Shown here: piece by piece, positions 17,048 to 26,455 of the stretch
How the letters are laid out: every line of letters begins with the position of its first letter
How positions within the stretch are numbered: position 1 is the stretch's first letter
NCBI RefSeq assembly: GCF_009741375.1
Contig: NZ_WOWP01000016.1
Coordinates: 1-64,000 of the forward strand
Direction: 5' to 3'
Source: Flavobacterium rakeshii
GTDB lineage: Bacteria; Bacteroidota; Bacteroidia; Flavobacteriales; Flavobacteriaceae
DNA length: 64,000 nucleotides
Made by a program: the position numbers and the translations under genes
The notes under the pieces: generated by a model
Told to the model about the DNA's origin: nothing
Databases searched by the model: none
What the model saw: only the letters and a program-made list of their open reading frames with translations

Positions 17048-18098
17048 GATTTCTGAAAATTAAAAGTTCGTCATTGAGTACAAAGTACTTTTCTTTTGCT
17101 GTGGCTTGTAATGCCGGCGCTTTTATTCCTTCATGAAAAAGGGTTTTACCTTTAAAAACCCTTGCTTCGTCCCACAGGTTTGCATCAATAAACGTTTGCA
17201 GGGTTTGCCTGCCACCTTCAATTATAACCGACTGTAAGTTGTGATTATAAAGTACATTAGCAATCGTTTGTGGGAGATTACTATCAAAATTTATTTTTTC
17301 AAAAAGGAAATTCCCTAAATTAGGTAAATTCTCTTTTTCTGTCAAAATAATTGTGTTTATTTTTTGTTTTTTAACAAAATAATTATCAGATATTCGGTTT
17401 TTTCTGTCTAAAATTATACGTGTTGGATTGTTGCCTGTCCAGTCTCTTACGTCCAGTTTAGGGTTGTCGTCTAATACAGTGGTGGTTCCTGCCAGTATAG
17501 CCATCTCTTCACTACGCCATTTGTGAACCAGCTGGCGGGAGTAGGTATTGGTAATCCATACGGGTTTTTTATCCTCTTTACTTCTTGTTTCCGGTAACGG
17601 ACTCAAAAAGCCATCGGCTGTTTCGGCCCATTTTAAAATGATATAGGGACGCTTTTTTTCATGATAGGTAAAAAAGCGACGGTTAAATTCACGGCATTCC
17701 TTTTCAAGTACGCCAACAATCACTTCCCTGCCGGCTTCTTTAAGTTTGCGTATACCGTTGCCTGCTACTTTTTCATGTGGATCTGTAGTGCCTATTACTA
17801 TGGTTTTTATCTGTTCCCGTATAATCAAATCACAACACGGCGGAGTTTTTCCATAATGACTGCAGGGCTCCAGGCTCACATAAAGTGTGGAAAGCGGTAT
17901 TAAGTGTTGGTTTTCGGGTTTTACCGAATTTACACAGTTTACTTCGCCATGAGGTCCGCCATAGGGAGAGGTGTGTCCTTCTCCTATAATAGTATCATTG
18001 TATACCAAAACTGCACCTACCGATGGGTTAGGTATTGCTTCTCTTAATCCGTTTGCTGCCAAATCCAGGCAGCGCTGCATGTATATTTCGTGATTCAT
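17040..18098 (-). CDS. ribD: Bifunctional riboflavin biosynthesis deaminase/reductase
   Basis: 352 residues. N-terminal cytidine-deaminase-like domain with zinc motifs HGE (50-52) and PCSHYGKTPPC (C79, C88), then a C-terminal reductase domain of the DHFR-like fold (KWAETADGF, GTTTVLDDNPKLDVRDW, VIIEGGRQTL). It carries out the second and third steps of riboflavin synthesis. Length is normal. Overlaps the HAD gene by 8 nt. Confidence 0.95.
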   Translation of the reverse strand: MNHEIYMQRCLDLAANGLREAIPNPSVGAVLVYNDTIIGEGHTSPYGGPHGEVNCVNSVKPENQHLIPLSTLYVSLEPCSHYGKTPPCCDLIIREQIKTIVIGTTDPHEKVAGNGIRKLKEAGREVIVGVLEKECREFNRRFFTYHEKKRPYIILKWAETADGFLSPLPETRSKEDKKPVWITNTYSRQLVHKWRSEEMAILAGTTTVLDDNPKLDVRDWTGNNPTRIILDRKNRISDNYFVKKQKINTIILTEKENLPNLGNFLFEKINFDSNLPQTIANVLYNHNLQSVIIEGGRQTLQTFIDANLWDEARVFKGKTLFHEGIKAPALQATAKEKYFVLNDELLIFRNHD

Positions 18099-18174
18099 GG
18101 GCGATGAAGTAGTAAGAAATCAAAGTTACAAAGTTTTGTGCAGCCGTAAATCCATTATTGGTTAGTTTTGTACT

Positions 18175-18675
18175 ATGGATTCAGTTATCATTAGACCAAT
18201 AGCACTTGCCGACAATAAAACGGTGGCAAAAGTAATACGCAATGTGCTTATAGAACACAATGTGCCTAAGGTGGGTACTGCCTATGCCGATGTGTCACTT
18301 GACAGTATGTTTGAGACTTATACGCAAAATAACAGTGTTTACTTAGTTATTGAGAAAAATGGCAAAATTATTGGAGGTGCTGGTATAGCACCATTGGAGA
18401 ACGGACCGAGTGATGTATGTGAGCTGCAAAAGATGTATTTTCTTGCTGAAGCACGCGGACTGGGTTTAGGAAGCCTCATGATGAAAAAATGTCTTGAAAG
18501 CGCTTCGGGTTTTGGTTTCAAAAAATGTTATCTTGAAACTATGCCTTATATGGAAGATGCACAAAAACTGTATAAAAAATCAGGTTTTGTATATCTGGAT
18601 GCTCCAATGGGTAATACCGGACACAATTCGTGCCCTGTGTGGATGATAAAAGAACTGAACACAAATGAACATTAG
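18175..18675 (+). CDS. GNAT-family N-acetyltransferase
   Basis: 166 residues. The acetyl-CoA loop is visible as MYFLAEARGLGLGSLMMKKCLE (R/Q-x-x-G-x-G/A), with upstream strand GKIIGGAGIAPLE and downstream YLETMPYMEDAQKLYKKSGF. Overlaps the prmC start by 11 nt, so the two are translated from one mRNA. Acceptor unknown. Confidence 0.8.
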   Translation: MDSVIIRPIALADNKTVAKVIRNVLIEHNVPKVGTAYADVSLDSMFETYTQNNSVYLVIEKNGKIIGGAGIAPLENGPSDVCELQKMYFLAEARGLGLGSLMMKKCLESASGFGFKKCYLETMPYMEDAQKLYKKSGFVYLDAPMGNTGHNSCPVWMIKELNTNEH

Positions 18676-19510
18676 AGAATATCGCGCCTTTTTTTTAGAT
18701 ACGCTAAGCAAAGCCTATGATGCTGCCGAAGCGGAGAGTCTTTTTTACATATGCCTTGAAGAACTTAAAGGCTGGAAAAAAGTAGACTTGGCAATGAACA
18801 GCAATGCCGAACTGGATAGGGTAGAACTTGTTAAATGGAATGAGGTATTAACTCAACTGGAGCAGGAGAGGCCTATACAGTATATTTTTGGTAATGCTCA
18901 TTTCTATGGACTTGAGTTTTTTGTTGATGAAAATACCCTGATACCACGACCTGAAACGGAGGAGCTTGTAGAGTGGATTATCGATGAAAATAAAGGGAAG
19001 AAAGATATTAAAATACTGGACATAGGTACCGGTAGTGGCTGTATTGCTATAACCCTTGCTAAAAATCTGCCACAGGCTAAGGTCTACGCTATAGATGTTT
19101 CTAAAGATGCGTTGGCTAAAGCCAGAGGTAATGCTGTGCGTAATGAGGCTGATGTAACTTTTATAGAGAAAGATATTCTTGTGGCAGACTCATTGCCGGA
19201 ATCTTTTGATGTTATAGTTTCAAATCCGCCTTATGTGCGTAATTTGGAAAAGCAGGAAATAAAGAATAATGTACTGCAGTATGAACCTCACCTGGCACTT
19301 TTTGTAGATGATAACGACCCATTACTTTTTTACAGAAAGATAGCTAAGCTGGGAGATAGTTCGCTTACCGGTAACGGGAAAATCTACTTTGAGATAAACC
19401 AGTATTTAGGACCACAAACGGTTGTAATGCTTCAGGAAGAAGGGTACAAAAACGTTATCCTTAAAAAGGATATTTATGGTAACGACCGTATGGTATCGTG
19501 CGATATTTAA
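18665..19510 (+). CDS. prmC: Peptide chain release factor N5-glutamine methyltransferase
   Basis: 281 residues. Helical N-terminal domain (1-75), SAM-binding DIGTGSG (119-125) and catalytic NPPY (187-190). It methylates the GGQ glutamine of RF1/RF2, needed for efficient termination. Normal length; overlaps the upstream GNAT gene. Confidence 0.93.
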   Translation: MNIREYRAFFLDTLSKAYDAAEAESLFYICLEELKGWKKVDLAMNSNAELDRVELVKWNEVLTQLEQERPIQYIFGNAHFYGLEFFVDENTLIPRPETEELVEWIIDENKGKKDIKILDIGTGSGCIAITLAKNLPQAKVYAIDVSKDALAKARGNAVRNEADVTFIEKDILVADSLPESFDVIVSNPPYVRNLEKQEIKNNVLQYEPHLALFVDDNDPLLFYRKIAKLGDSSLTGNGKIYFEINQYLGPQTVVMLQEEGYKNVILKKDIYGNDRMVSCDI

Positions 19511-19519
19511 AGAGTTTAT

Positions 19520-20761
19520 TTATTCGTATCGTAAAGATTCTACCGGGTCTAATGAAGCAGCTTTAACAGCAGGATAAGCTCCTGATATTATAGTAACAAC
19601 TATAATTGTTGTTAAGGCGGCCATTGTAGCTCCCCATGGCATAGGGAAGGCGGTTTTCATTAATAGTGATGCACCATAACCTGTGAGTAAACCTAATACG
19701 ATTCCCAGTAATCCACCTAAAAAGCTTATTATAAGTGTTTCTGTAAGAAACTGTCCGGCTATTGTGTTTTTTTTAGCACCAAGTGATTTGCGTACTCCAA
19801 TTTCGCGGGTTCTTTCGGTTACCGATACCAACATGATATTCATAAGGGCAATGGTAGAGCCAAAAACGGTAATAATACCAATGCACCATGCAGCATAATT
19901 TAAAATATTGATTTGTGACATAAGGCGTTGTAGCAATTCGTCACTTCTGGCAATACCAAAATTGTTTTCTTCTACAGGGTTTAGCTTTCTTACTCTTCTC
20001 ATAGTAATAGTAGCCTCATCTATAGAGCCGTCCAGCATATCTTTATTTTGGGTTTTAACCTTTATGTCATAATTAATATTTGGAGCTGTAAATAGTGATC
20101 TTGCTACCTGTATAGGTAATAAAACCCTTAAATCCTGCCTGTTGCCAAAGGTAGATCCCTGTTCTTTCAATACACCTATTACTTTAAACCTTGCGCCTCT
20201 TATAGATATTGTTTTTCCTATTGGGTTAACATCTTTTAAAAGCCCTTTTTCAAAGTCAGAACCTACAATACAAACGTAGTTGTTGTTTTGAATGTCAAAA
20301 GTGGTGAAGTTTCTGCCCGATGTTGTTTCCAGTCCGGAGTTACCCATAAAATTATGGTCTACACCCAGCACGCTGATTTCAGGATCTGTTTTTTCCGAAC
20401 CGTATTTTACCTCTATATCACTCGCTGCGGTAAAAGATAACGATACTGCCGAAGCTGGGAAATGGTATTTGTCCTGAAATGATTTTGCCTGCGGGTAAGT
20501 AATATTCGGGTTTACTTTTGCAGTCCTGTCGTTTTGTCTTATCTGTTGGGAAAAGTCATAACGGCTAATAGAGAACGTATTGGTTCCCATTGCCGAAAAG
20601 TTACCGGTAATAGTATTTTCAAGCACCTTAACGGTAGCAAGTATGCCTACCAGTGCCCATATACCTACACCAATAATAATTACGGTAAGTATGGTGCGCA
20701 GCAGTTGCGTTTTGATAGAACTAAAGGCAATTTTGGTATTTTCCCTTAACAGGCTAAACAT
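19520..20761 (-). CDS. MacB/FtsX-type ABC transporter permease
   Basis: 413 residues: TM helix at ~20-42, a periplasmic MacB-PCD-like domain (~45-280), and three C-terminal TM helices with the family motif SVTERTREIGVRKSLGAKK (~312-330). The C-terminal SGAYPAVKAASLDPVESLRYE is diagnostic. It acts with a separate ATPase, absent here, in tripartite efflux or lipoprotein/peptide export. Standalone gene. Confidence 0.9.
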   Translation of the reverse strand: MFSLLRENTKIAFSSIKTQLLRTILTVIIIGVGIWALVGILATVKVLENTITGNFSAMGTNTFSISRYDFSQQIRQNDRTAKVNPNITYPQAKSFQDKYHFPASAVSLSFTAASDIEVKYGSEKTDPEISVLGVDHNFMGNSGLETTSGRNFTTFDIQNNNYVCIVGSDFEKGLLKDVNPIGKTISIRGARFKVIGVLKEQGSTFGNRQDLRVLLPIQVARSLFTAPNINYDIKVKTQNKDMLDGSIDEATITMRRVRKLNPVEENNFGIARSDELLQRLMSQINILNYAAWCIGIITVFGSTIALMNIMLVSVTERTREIGVRKSLGAKKNTIAGQFLTETLIISFLGGLLGIVLGLLTGYGASLLMKTAFPMPWGATMAALTTIIVVTIISGAYPAVKAASLDPVESLRYE

Positions 20762-20895
20762 AGGTTTTGCAATTTAGCCACTAAAATACATAAATTGTTT
20801 TAGCTATTTAGTGTAAAAATTACCAAGTATACTTAAAGCGTTACAAAACCTTATAATAGAAACATAAACTGTAAGCCAAAAAGGGTAAACTGTAT

Positions 20896-20903
20896 TATAT
20901 TTG
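20896..20903 (+). promoter_or_regulatory. -7 box of the hisS promoter
   Basis: TATATTTG, 26 bp before the hisS ATG; -33 not clear. Confidence 0.5.
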
Positions 20904-20929
20904 CACTTAAATTAAAAATAAGATTTACT

Positions 20930-22645
20930 ATGGCACAAAAACCGGGAATTCCAAAAGGAACAAGAGATTTTTCACCTGCTGAGGTGGCTAAGCGTCAATA
21001 CATCATATCGGCGATAAAGCATCATTTTGAGACTTTCGGATTTCAGCCAATTGAGACTCCTACCTTCGAAAACTCATCTACCCTTATGGGGAAATATGGG
21101 GAAGAAGGGGATAGGCTTATTTTTAAGATTTTAAATAGTGGAGATTATCTAAAGAATAATGAAGTTCTTTTGCAGGATAAGATTTTGTTAGATAGTGTTT
21201 TAGATGGTTTTTTTGTTAGACTGTATAATGATTTAACTTTTAAATCAAGTGTCAGTATAAAAACTATTCATGATAAATTTTCAGAATCTGAAATTAATAG
21301 TATAGATAATTGGATAGAAGGCAATATTTTAGATTTGAAAAATAAACTAGAAAGTCTAGAAGAACAGACTTTTAAAAAAAACAGCTTAAAAAATCTAATT
21401 ATTGATAATAAGAATGAAATTTTTAAATCAGCCTTAAGTATTATTAAAAAAATCAGCCTGAATCTTAACTGGGAATCAGATTTTAATCGCTTAAAAATGA
21501 TGCTGTTAACGAATAAAGGATGTATTGATTTTTCCTCATATTATGCTTCCCAGATATCTGAAAAAGCACTTCGTTATGACTTAACCGTACCGTTTGCACG
21601 TTATGTGGTACAGCATCAAAATGATATTGTATTTCCGTTTAAGCGTTACCAAATCCAACCGGTATGGAGAGCAGACAAGCCTCAAAAAAGCCGTTACAGG
21701 GAATTTTACCAGTGTGACGCCGATGTTGTAGGTTCTAAATCATTATGGCAGGAAGTAGAGTTTGTACAGCTTTATGATGGTGTGTTTACGTCGCTTGGAC
21801 TAAACGGAGTTACTATTAAAATCAATAACCGTAAAATACTTTCAGGTATTGCTGAGGTTATTGGGGCTAAAGATAAACTGATTGACTTTACTGTTGCTCT
21901 TGATAAGCTTGACAAAATAGGTGAAGACGGGGTTAAAAAAGAGATGCTTGAAAAGGGTATTGGTGAAGATGCAATACAAAAAGTACAGCCGTTATTTAAC
22001 TTTACCGGAAGTATAAATGAAAAGCTGGATAAGTTAAACGAGCTACTGGCTACATCAGAAGAAGGACTGAAAGGGGTTGAGGAACTTCGTTTTATATGTG
22101 ATAATGTTGCTGCTATTGGTTTAGGAGAATCAACCCTTGATCTTGATGTAACACTGGCACGCGGACTTAACTATTATACAGGTGCTATATTTGAAGTTTC
22201 GGCACCTGCCGGAGTTAAAATAGGCTCTATAGGCGGTGGCGGAAGATATGATGACCTTACTGGTATATTCGGGTTAAAGAATATGAGTGGTGTAGGTATA
22301 TCTTTTGGTCTTGATCGTATATATGACGTGATTGAGGAGCTTAACCTGTTCCCTGATACCGTTACAGAATCGACTAAAGTGCTATTTATCAACTTTGGAG
22401 ATAAAGAATCATTATATGCCATGAAAGCTGTAAAACAGTTAAGAGGTGCAGGTATTAAATCGGAGCTTTATCCTGATTCGGCTAAGGTTGGTAAACAGTT
22501 CCAGCACGCTGATAAGCGCGGAATACCATTTGCGGTACTAACAGGTGACGAAGAGATAAACAATAATACCTTTACCCTAAAAAACCTTGCTACCGGAGAA
22601 CAGGAGCAGGTAAGCTTAGAAGAGTTAAAAAATAAAATTCAATAA
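20930..22645 (+). CDS. hisS: Histidyl-tRNA synthetase with a ~110-residue insertion
   Basis: 571 residues; usual bacterial and flavobacterial enzymes are ~420-460. Class II motifs are intact: motif 1 region ([10 protein letters not shown]...), motif 2 ([29 protein letters not shown]), the His-specific [14 protein letters not shown] and motif 3 ([13 protein letters not shown]), plus the C-terminal anticodon-binding domain. The extra segment lies at residues ~78-206, between ILNSGDYLK and [17 protein letters not shown], and is helical, Lys/Asn/Ile-rich and more AT-rich than the flanks. The reading frame is continuous, so the enzyme is probably active. Confidence 0.93.
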   Translation: MAQKPGIPKGTRDFSPAEVAKRQYIISAIKHHFETFGFQPIETPTFENSSTLMGKYGEEGDRLIFKILNSGDYLKNNEVLLQDKILLDSVLDGFFVRLYNDLTFKSSVSIKTIHDKFSESEINSIDNWIEGNILDLKNKLESLEEQTFKKNSLKNLIIDNKNEIFKSALSIIKKISLNLNWESDFNRLKMMLLTNKGCIDFSSYYASQISEKALRYDLTVPFARYVVQHQNDIVFPFKRYQIQPVWRADKPQKSRYREFYQCDADVVGSKSLWQEVEFVQLYDGVFTSLGLNGVTIKINNRKILSGIAEVIGAKDKLIDFTVALDKLDKIGEDGVKKEMLEKGIGEDAIQKVQPLFNFTGSINEKLDKLNELLATSEEGLKGVEELRFICDNVAAIGLGESTLDLDVTLARGLNYYTGAIFEVSAPAGVKIGSIGGGGRYDDLTGIFGLKNMSGVGISFGLDRIYDVIEELNLFPDTVTESTKVLFINFGDKESLYAMKAVKQLRGAGIKSELYPDSAKVGKQFQHADKRGIPFAVLTGDEEINNNTFTLKNLATGEQEQVSLEELKNKIQ

Positions 22646-22650
22646 TAAAG

Positions 22651-22675
22651 AAGCCTCCCTTTCGGGAGGCTTTTT
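22651..22675. terminator. Terminator after hisS
   Basis: Stem AAGCCTCCC / GGGAGGCTT with loop TTTC and T-tract. It touches the stop of the convergent small gene. Confidence 0.8.
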
Positions 22676-22904
22676 ATATTTCAACTGTTTCGATTTTGTT
22701 TCGGGATATGCTGCCTGTTGTATCTTCCAGTATAGTTATTCCTAATATCTCAAAAGGGCGTTCCATAAAGCCGTGTTGTGATATGTAGTCCATAGCCAGG
22801 GAGTCAAAACTATCAGGATGCAATACAATTGCCACGCTATCTGTCAATTCATTTTCCAGAATATAATCTCGTATTCCTGCAAAATTTATTTTACCATTAT
22901 GCAT
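22674..22904 (-). CDS. Small protein of a local three-member family (copy 1)
   Basis: 76 residues, cytoplasmic, no known domain. It shares with the proteins at 23016-23249 and 24845-25069 the pattern F/I-R-x-[YF]-I-x-x-N-x-L, then LHP-[DS]-[NS]-F near residue 30, then an IEILxD/GITILED strand and an acidic E-[TV] ending. Closest to copy 2 (both have ENELTDSV, LHPD and RPFEILGI). Function unknown. Confidence 0.7.
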   Translation of the reverse strand: MHNGKINFAGIRDYILENELTDSVAIVLHPDSFDSLAMDYISQHGFMERPFEILGITILEDTTGSISRNKIETVEI

Positions 22905-22964
22905 AATGTTGTTGGTTGGCTTATGGTTTTATGTTTTAAATATTACAATATTATGTATACAATA

Positions 22965-22987
22965 AAACCCCGCTTTAAGCGGGGTTT
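22965..22987 (-). terminator. Terminator of small-family copy 2
   Basis: Stem AAACCCCGC / GCGGGGTTT, loop TTTAA. Confidence 0.75.
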
Positions 22988-23015
22988 AGATTGTTTTTTG
23001 GTCGTAAAGTGAAAA

Positions 23016-23249
23016 TTATTGAGCAGTTTCCATTATATGGATTTTGCTTTTAGGAATGTCACCTGAGTTATCCTGCAGGATTTCAATTCCAAGAATTTCA
23101 AACGGACGTTCAATTTGATTGTCATTAAAGTCCAGATAGTCCAAAACAAGTTCGTCGAAATTGTCCGGATGCAACGTGATAGACACGCTGTCTGTTAATT
23201 CATTCTCAATAATAAATTCACGCATAGCGTTAAAAGTAATTTTCTCCAT
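23016..23249 (-). CDS. Small protein of a local three-member family (copy 2)
   Basis: 77 residues, closest relative of copy 1: shared ENELTDSV, LHPD-N-F, RPFEILGI and a conserved D-G-I/D-x-S-K-I segment. Possibly a tandem duplication separated by a terminator, so each copy is its own transcription unit. No function known. Confidence 0.7.
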   Translation of the reverse strand: MEKITFNAMREFIIENELTDSVSITLHPDNFDELVLDYLDFNDNQIERPFEILGIEILQDNSGDIPKSKIHIMETAQ

Positions 23250-23542
23250 AAGCGTTTGGTTATTTATTTATGTTTCGATAAAAATAGATATTCTACTGAA
23301 TTAAGTTTAGTTAAAATTGTTAAAACTTTAAATTTTAACACTTAAAAAAACGATGTAGGTAAAATATTGTTAGAGAAATGTTAATAAATTTTGAGTTTTT
23401 AACAGAAGTTAAAAAGCTGACAATCTGTTATATTACTATATTTTTTGTTAAAAAACATTTTTAACAACCAATTTTTAAATAAAATTCATGTTTGCCATGT
23501 GAAAATTAATTAAAATTGCTTTTTCTTTAAATAGCATACCAA

Positions 23543-24373
23543 ATGAGGTTTATTTCCAAACTAACTACTTTATTACTACTTACAATTTTTTGTCCAACAA
23601 GCTTGTTTTCACAACATAATGAGAAAGAAATTATGGAGCAGGGCAAACTTCTTTATAAATCAGAAAAGGCATCATGGCAGGGAACAGAGATGTTTTTAGA
23701 TCGCTTTCCTGAAAAAAGTAAACTTGCAGGAGGATATTTTTCTTATACAGAGAATGACAGGAACATTTGTGTTTTTTATGATAGGGATACTGTGCCTAAA
23801 ACTGTAGCAGTGTTTTCTTTTGATGATACTTATTTATCTGTAAGAGCTCAAATTGATACGGTTGCAAGGGAGTTTAGTGATTATGAAAAAGACCTGTACA
23901 GTATAAGAAAGGAAGCAATGGCAGAACTTAACAGAAATCCTGTTTTTGAGTTTTATAACTATACTTCTTTTAACCCTGTACCTCTTATTTATAAAGAGAA
24001 AAAAATGGTTTACTTTTTTACGGGGCCTAAAAAAGGCAATGTAGTTATTTTTGGAAACGATTATCTTATTACCTTTAATGATGATAATACGGTTGATAAT
24101 GTTGAAAAACTGCATAGTAGTATGACTCCGGTAAATTATAGTGGTAATTCTTCAGAAACTAATTCATTGCATGCTCATACCGAAGATGATATTATAACAG
24201 CTACCGATGTTTGTGTACTGATGCTTTATAGCCCATATACAAACTGGGAAAAGCATTATGTGTTATCTAAAACTAAAGTGTCGGTTTGGGACTGTTTTAA
24301 AAATGAGTTTTATATTATAGATCGTTCGGCTTGGGAAAAAGGACTTAACGCCGCCAAGCAAAAGAAAGAGTAA
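23543..24373 (+). CDS. Secreted protein of unknown function
   Basis: 276 residues with a signal peptide (cleavage likely after SLFSQ, residue ~24). The body is mixed alpha/beta, with FYDRDTVPKTVAVFSFDDT and NYLITFNDDNTVDNVEKLH, and contains HAHTEDDIITATDVCVLMLYS before the C-terminus. No recognised domain. It is followed 5 bp later by a small secreted Cys protein, probably the same transcript. Upstream 23250-23542 is AT-rich without a gene. Confidence 0.65.
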   Translation: MRFISKLTTLLLLTIFCPTSLFSQHNEKEIMEQGKLLYKSEKASWQGTEMFLDRFPEKSKLAGGYFSYTENDRNICVFYDRDTVPKTVAVFSFDDTYLSVRAQIDTVAREFSDYEKDLYSIRKEAMAELNRNPVFEFYNYTSFNPVPLIYKEKKMVYFFTGPKKGNVVIFGNDYLITFNDDNTVDNVEKLHSSMTPVNYSGNSSETNSLHAHTEDDIITATDVCVLMLYSPYTNWEKHYVLSKTKVSVWDCFKNEFYIIDRSAWEKGLNAAKQKKE

Positions 24374-24378
24374 TAATT

Positions 24379-24594
24379 ATGAAAAAACTTTTACTGCTGT
24401 TGTTGCTTGTTCCTCTTACTGCTTTTAACGGAAGCGGGGAAAGTGATGTGTATATATGTACGGGTAAAAGTTCAAAACGATATCACTACAATAAAAACTG
24501 TAGGGGACTTTCAAACTGTAAAGCCGATATTAAAGAAGTTACACTTAAAGAGGCTAAAGATAAGGGACGTACTTTGTGTGGTTATGAAGACTGA
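24379..24594 (+). CDS. Small secreted CxnC-type protein
   Basis: 71 residues with a signal peptide (cleavage near ~17-21). The mature part is YICTGKSSKRYHYNKNCRGL then SNCKADIKEVTLKEAKDKGRTLC. The spacing (C..YH...C.GL..C...I..V.L.EA...GR..C) is a pattern I recognise from many short bacterial proteins, probably a zinc- or disulfide-stabilised knuckle. Role unknown. Confidence 0.7.
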   Translation: MKKLLLLLLLVPLTAFNGSGESDVYICTGKSSKRYHYNKNCRGLSNCKADIKEVTLKEAKDKGRTLCGYED

Positions 24595-24844
24595 TTTTTA
24601 AGGTGTAATTAACTCAATTGTTAAAAAAGACTTAAAAATTAAGCTTTTTGGATGAGGTTCTAAAGTGTTAAAAATTGTCTTTTTACTGTATTTTATTGAT
24701 TATTATGGTAGTTAAAAGATAAAATCAAGTGTTTGATCGATAAAATAAATTTTTAGGAAAATTTAAACATTTATTGGCTTTTTCTTACCAAAATTTTAAA
24801 GGTTTAAATCTCATCTTTGTAACATTAACCAACACCACGTTACC

Positions 24845-25069
24845 ATGAGAAAAAACATCGACCTTGCTACCATTAAGAGATTTATTCTAACAAATGCCCT
24901 TAAAGGAAATGTAATGCTAATGCTTCACCCGTCTAACTTTGAAAGACTGGTAAAAGCAGGAAAAAACAAAGTGAAATCATTACGCGTTTCGGGAATCAAT
25001 ATCATTGCCGATAACAATAATGAGGTGAAAGAAGACGAAATAGACATACTAGAGGTACATTTCGGTTAA
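24845..25069 (+). CDS. Small protein of a local three-member family (copy 3)
   Basis: 74 residues: IKRFILTNALKGNVMLMLHPSNFERL, then GINIIADNNNEVKEDEIDILEVHFG. Aligns over its whole length with copies 1 and 2 but is more diverged and on the opposite strand. Ended by the hairpin at 25099-25122. Confidence 0.7.
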   Translation: MRKNIDLATIKRFILTNALKGNVMLMLHPSNFERLVKAGKNKVKSLRVSGINIIADNNNEVKEDEIDILEVHFG

Positions 25070-25098
25070 ATACATATAACATAAAATATTTTAGATAG

Positions 25099-25122
25099 AA
25101 AACCACCCAATAGGGTGGTTTT
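25099..25122 (+). terminator. Terminator after small-family copy 3
   Basis: Stem AACCACCC / GGGTGGTT with loop AATA, flanked by A and T tracts. Confidence 0.75.
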
Positions 25123-25238
25123 TAGTTTTTTATCACATCCTTAAGAATACTTTATCATATAGTTGGCTGTTGCTGTTTTGAATATTAAATAACTTTATAT
25201 GAGGCAATTAATCAAAACAATCTCAAAAAAGTGAAGTC

Positions 25239-26042
25239 ATGGAAACAAAAGTGATACAGCGAAAAGAAACAGGGAACTTAAAAAGAAATTTTTCTAAATA
25301 CGACCCCTCCGGTACTGATCCCAACCGATATGCTTCGGTTACTAATCATGAGGAGGCAGATGAATACCTGCATGGGAAAAAGAGTATAGTACCCGGACTG
25401 CATGTTAATGTAGGGAAAGCAGAAAGAGCTTTGATGATAGCAGGCGGTGCTTATTTATTATACAGGGCACTTAGTAAAAAAGATGAAAGAAAAGTACTTG
25501 AGGGTATTACGGCAGGTACAATGCTGTTTAGAGGTATTAGTGGGTACTGCCCGGCATATGATGCTTTGAGTAATTCAAAATTACTAAAAGGCGGTAGTGT
25601 GACTATCTCATCTGCTTTTACGGTTAATAAACATATTGCTGAGGTATATCATGCCTGGAGACACCTAGAGTCGTTGCCGCTATTTATGGAGCATCTTGAC
25701 AGTGTTAGGCAGGTAACTGATAGTGTGTCTGAATGGAAAGCAAAAGTTCCGGGAGGACTTGGTACTATTTCATGGAATGCCGAAATACTGGACGACAGAC
25801 CAAATGAATTGCTAAGCTGGCATTCGCTTGCAGGAGCTGCTATTCATAATTCGGGAAAAGTAAGATTTAAAGACAACGGTAGCAGTACAGATGTAGAGGT
25901 GACTATCTCCTATAAAGCTCCAATGGGAGCGGCAGGTGAAGCGGCTGCTAAACTACTTAACCCAGTGTTTGAGAAAATGATAACTAAAGATATTGAAGGT
26001 TTTAAAAATTATATGGAGGCCGGCAATGCACCTATGCCTTAA
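25239..26042 (+). CDS. DUF2892 plus SRPBCC (cyclase/dehydrase-like) protein
   Basis: 267 residues. Residues ~62-110 form a DUF2892-like helical hairpin (VGKAERALMIAGGAYLLYRAL ... FRGISGYCPAYDAL). Residues ~120-262 form an SRPBCC/START-like domain (VNKHIAEVYHAWRHLESLPLFMEHLDSV ... WHSLAGAAIHNSGKVRF ... VTISYKAPMGAAGEAAAKL). The fusion is common in Bacteroidota and may bind hydrophobic ligands at the membrane. Monocistronic. Confidence 0.8.
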   Translation: METKVIQRKETGNLKRNFSKYDPSGTDPNRYASVTNHEEADEYLHGKKSIVPGLHVNVGKAERALMIAGGAYLLYRALSKKDERKVLEGITAGTMLFRGISGYCPAYDALSNSKLLKGGSVTISSAFTVNKHIAEVYHAWRHLESLPLFMEHLDSVRQVTDSVSEWKAKVPGGLGTISWNAEILDDRPNELLSWHSLAGAAIHNSGKVRFKDNGSSTDVEVTISYKAPMGAAGEAAAKLLNPVFEKMITKDIEGFKNYMEAGNAPMP

Positions 26043-26083
26043 TTTAACCAGTGCCAATTTCTGCATCTTGCCTTATTGTATAA

Positions 26084-26112
26084 AAAAACTCCCCTGTTAA
26101 AGGGGAGTTTTT
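26084..26112. terminator. Bidirectional terminator
   Basis: 12-bp stem AAAAACTCCCCT / AGGGGAGTTTTT, loop GTTAA. It serves the SRPBCC gene and the convergent 51-codon gene. Confidence 0.8.
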
Positions 26113-26135
26113 CATTTAAAACGAATTGGCAAAAT

Positions 26136-26291
26136 CTAGTTAAAAATTCCGTATAGACCACCAATTACCATTATCGCCATAATGGTAATCACGGCAATTT
26201 CAATATATCGTATAATTGCATCCTTTCTTTTAAAAGAGAAATAGTGTGCATACTTCTTTTTTCGCGTTAATGTGTTTCCTGTGTCCTTCAT
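26136..26291 (-). CDS. Small single-membrane-span protein (51 codons)
   Basis: Translated by eye from ATG 26291 to TAG 26136. The N-terminus is basic (MKDTGNTLTRKKKYAHYFSF), followed by one hydrophobic helix (IAVITIMAIMVIGGLYGIF) that ends the protein. Positive-inside N-terminal tail and clean termination before a terminator support a real gene. Role unknown. Confidence 0.5.
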   Translation of the reverse strand: MKDTGNTLTRKKKYAHYFSFKRKDAIIRYIEIAVITIMAIMVIGGLYGIFN

Positions 26292-26455
26292 AGCATTTAT
26301 TCTTTATTACGTCATTAAATATATATAACGCGTTTTTTTAGTAAAAAACATTTAACATTGCGTTAAATATAATGTTTTGGTTTAAAATATTCAAATAACG
26401 TGCCATGTTTAGCTATTTTGTAAGTTTGATTAATTTTGTGCTTTAATACATTGTT

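Noticed and set aside
21160..21550. Intein in hisS
   Set aside because: The insert lacks an N-terminal Cys/Ser and the C-terminal HN splice block and is shorter than a mini-intein; the frame reads through normally.
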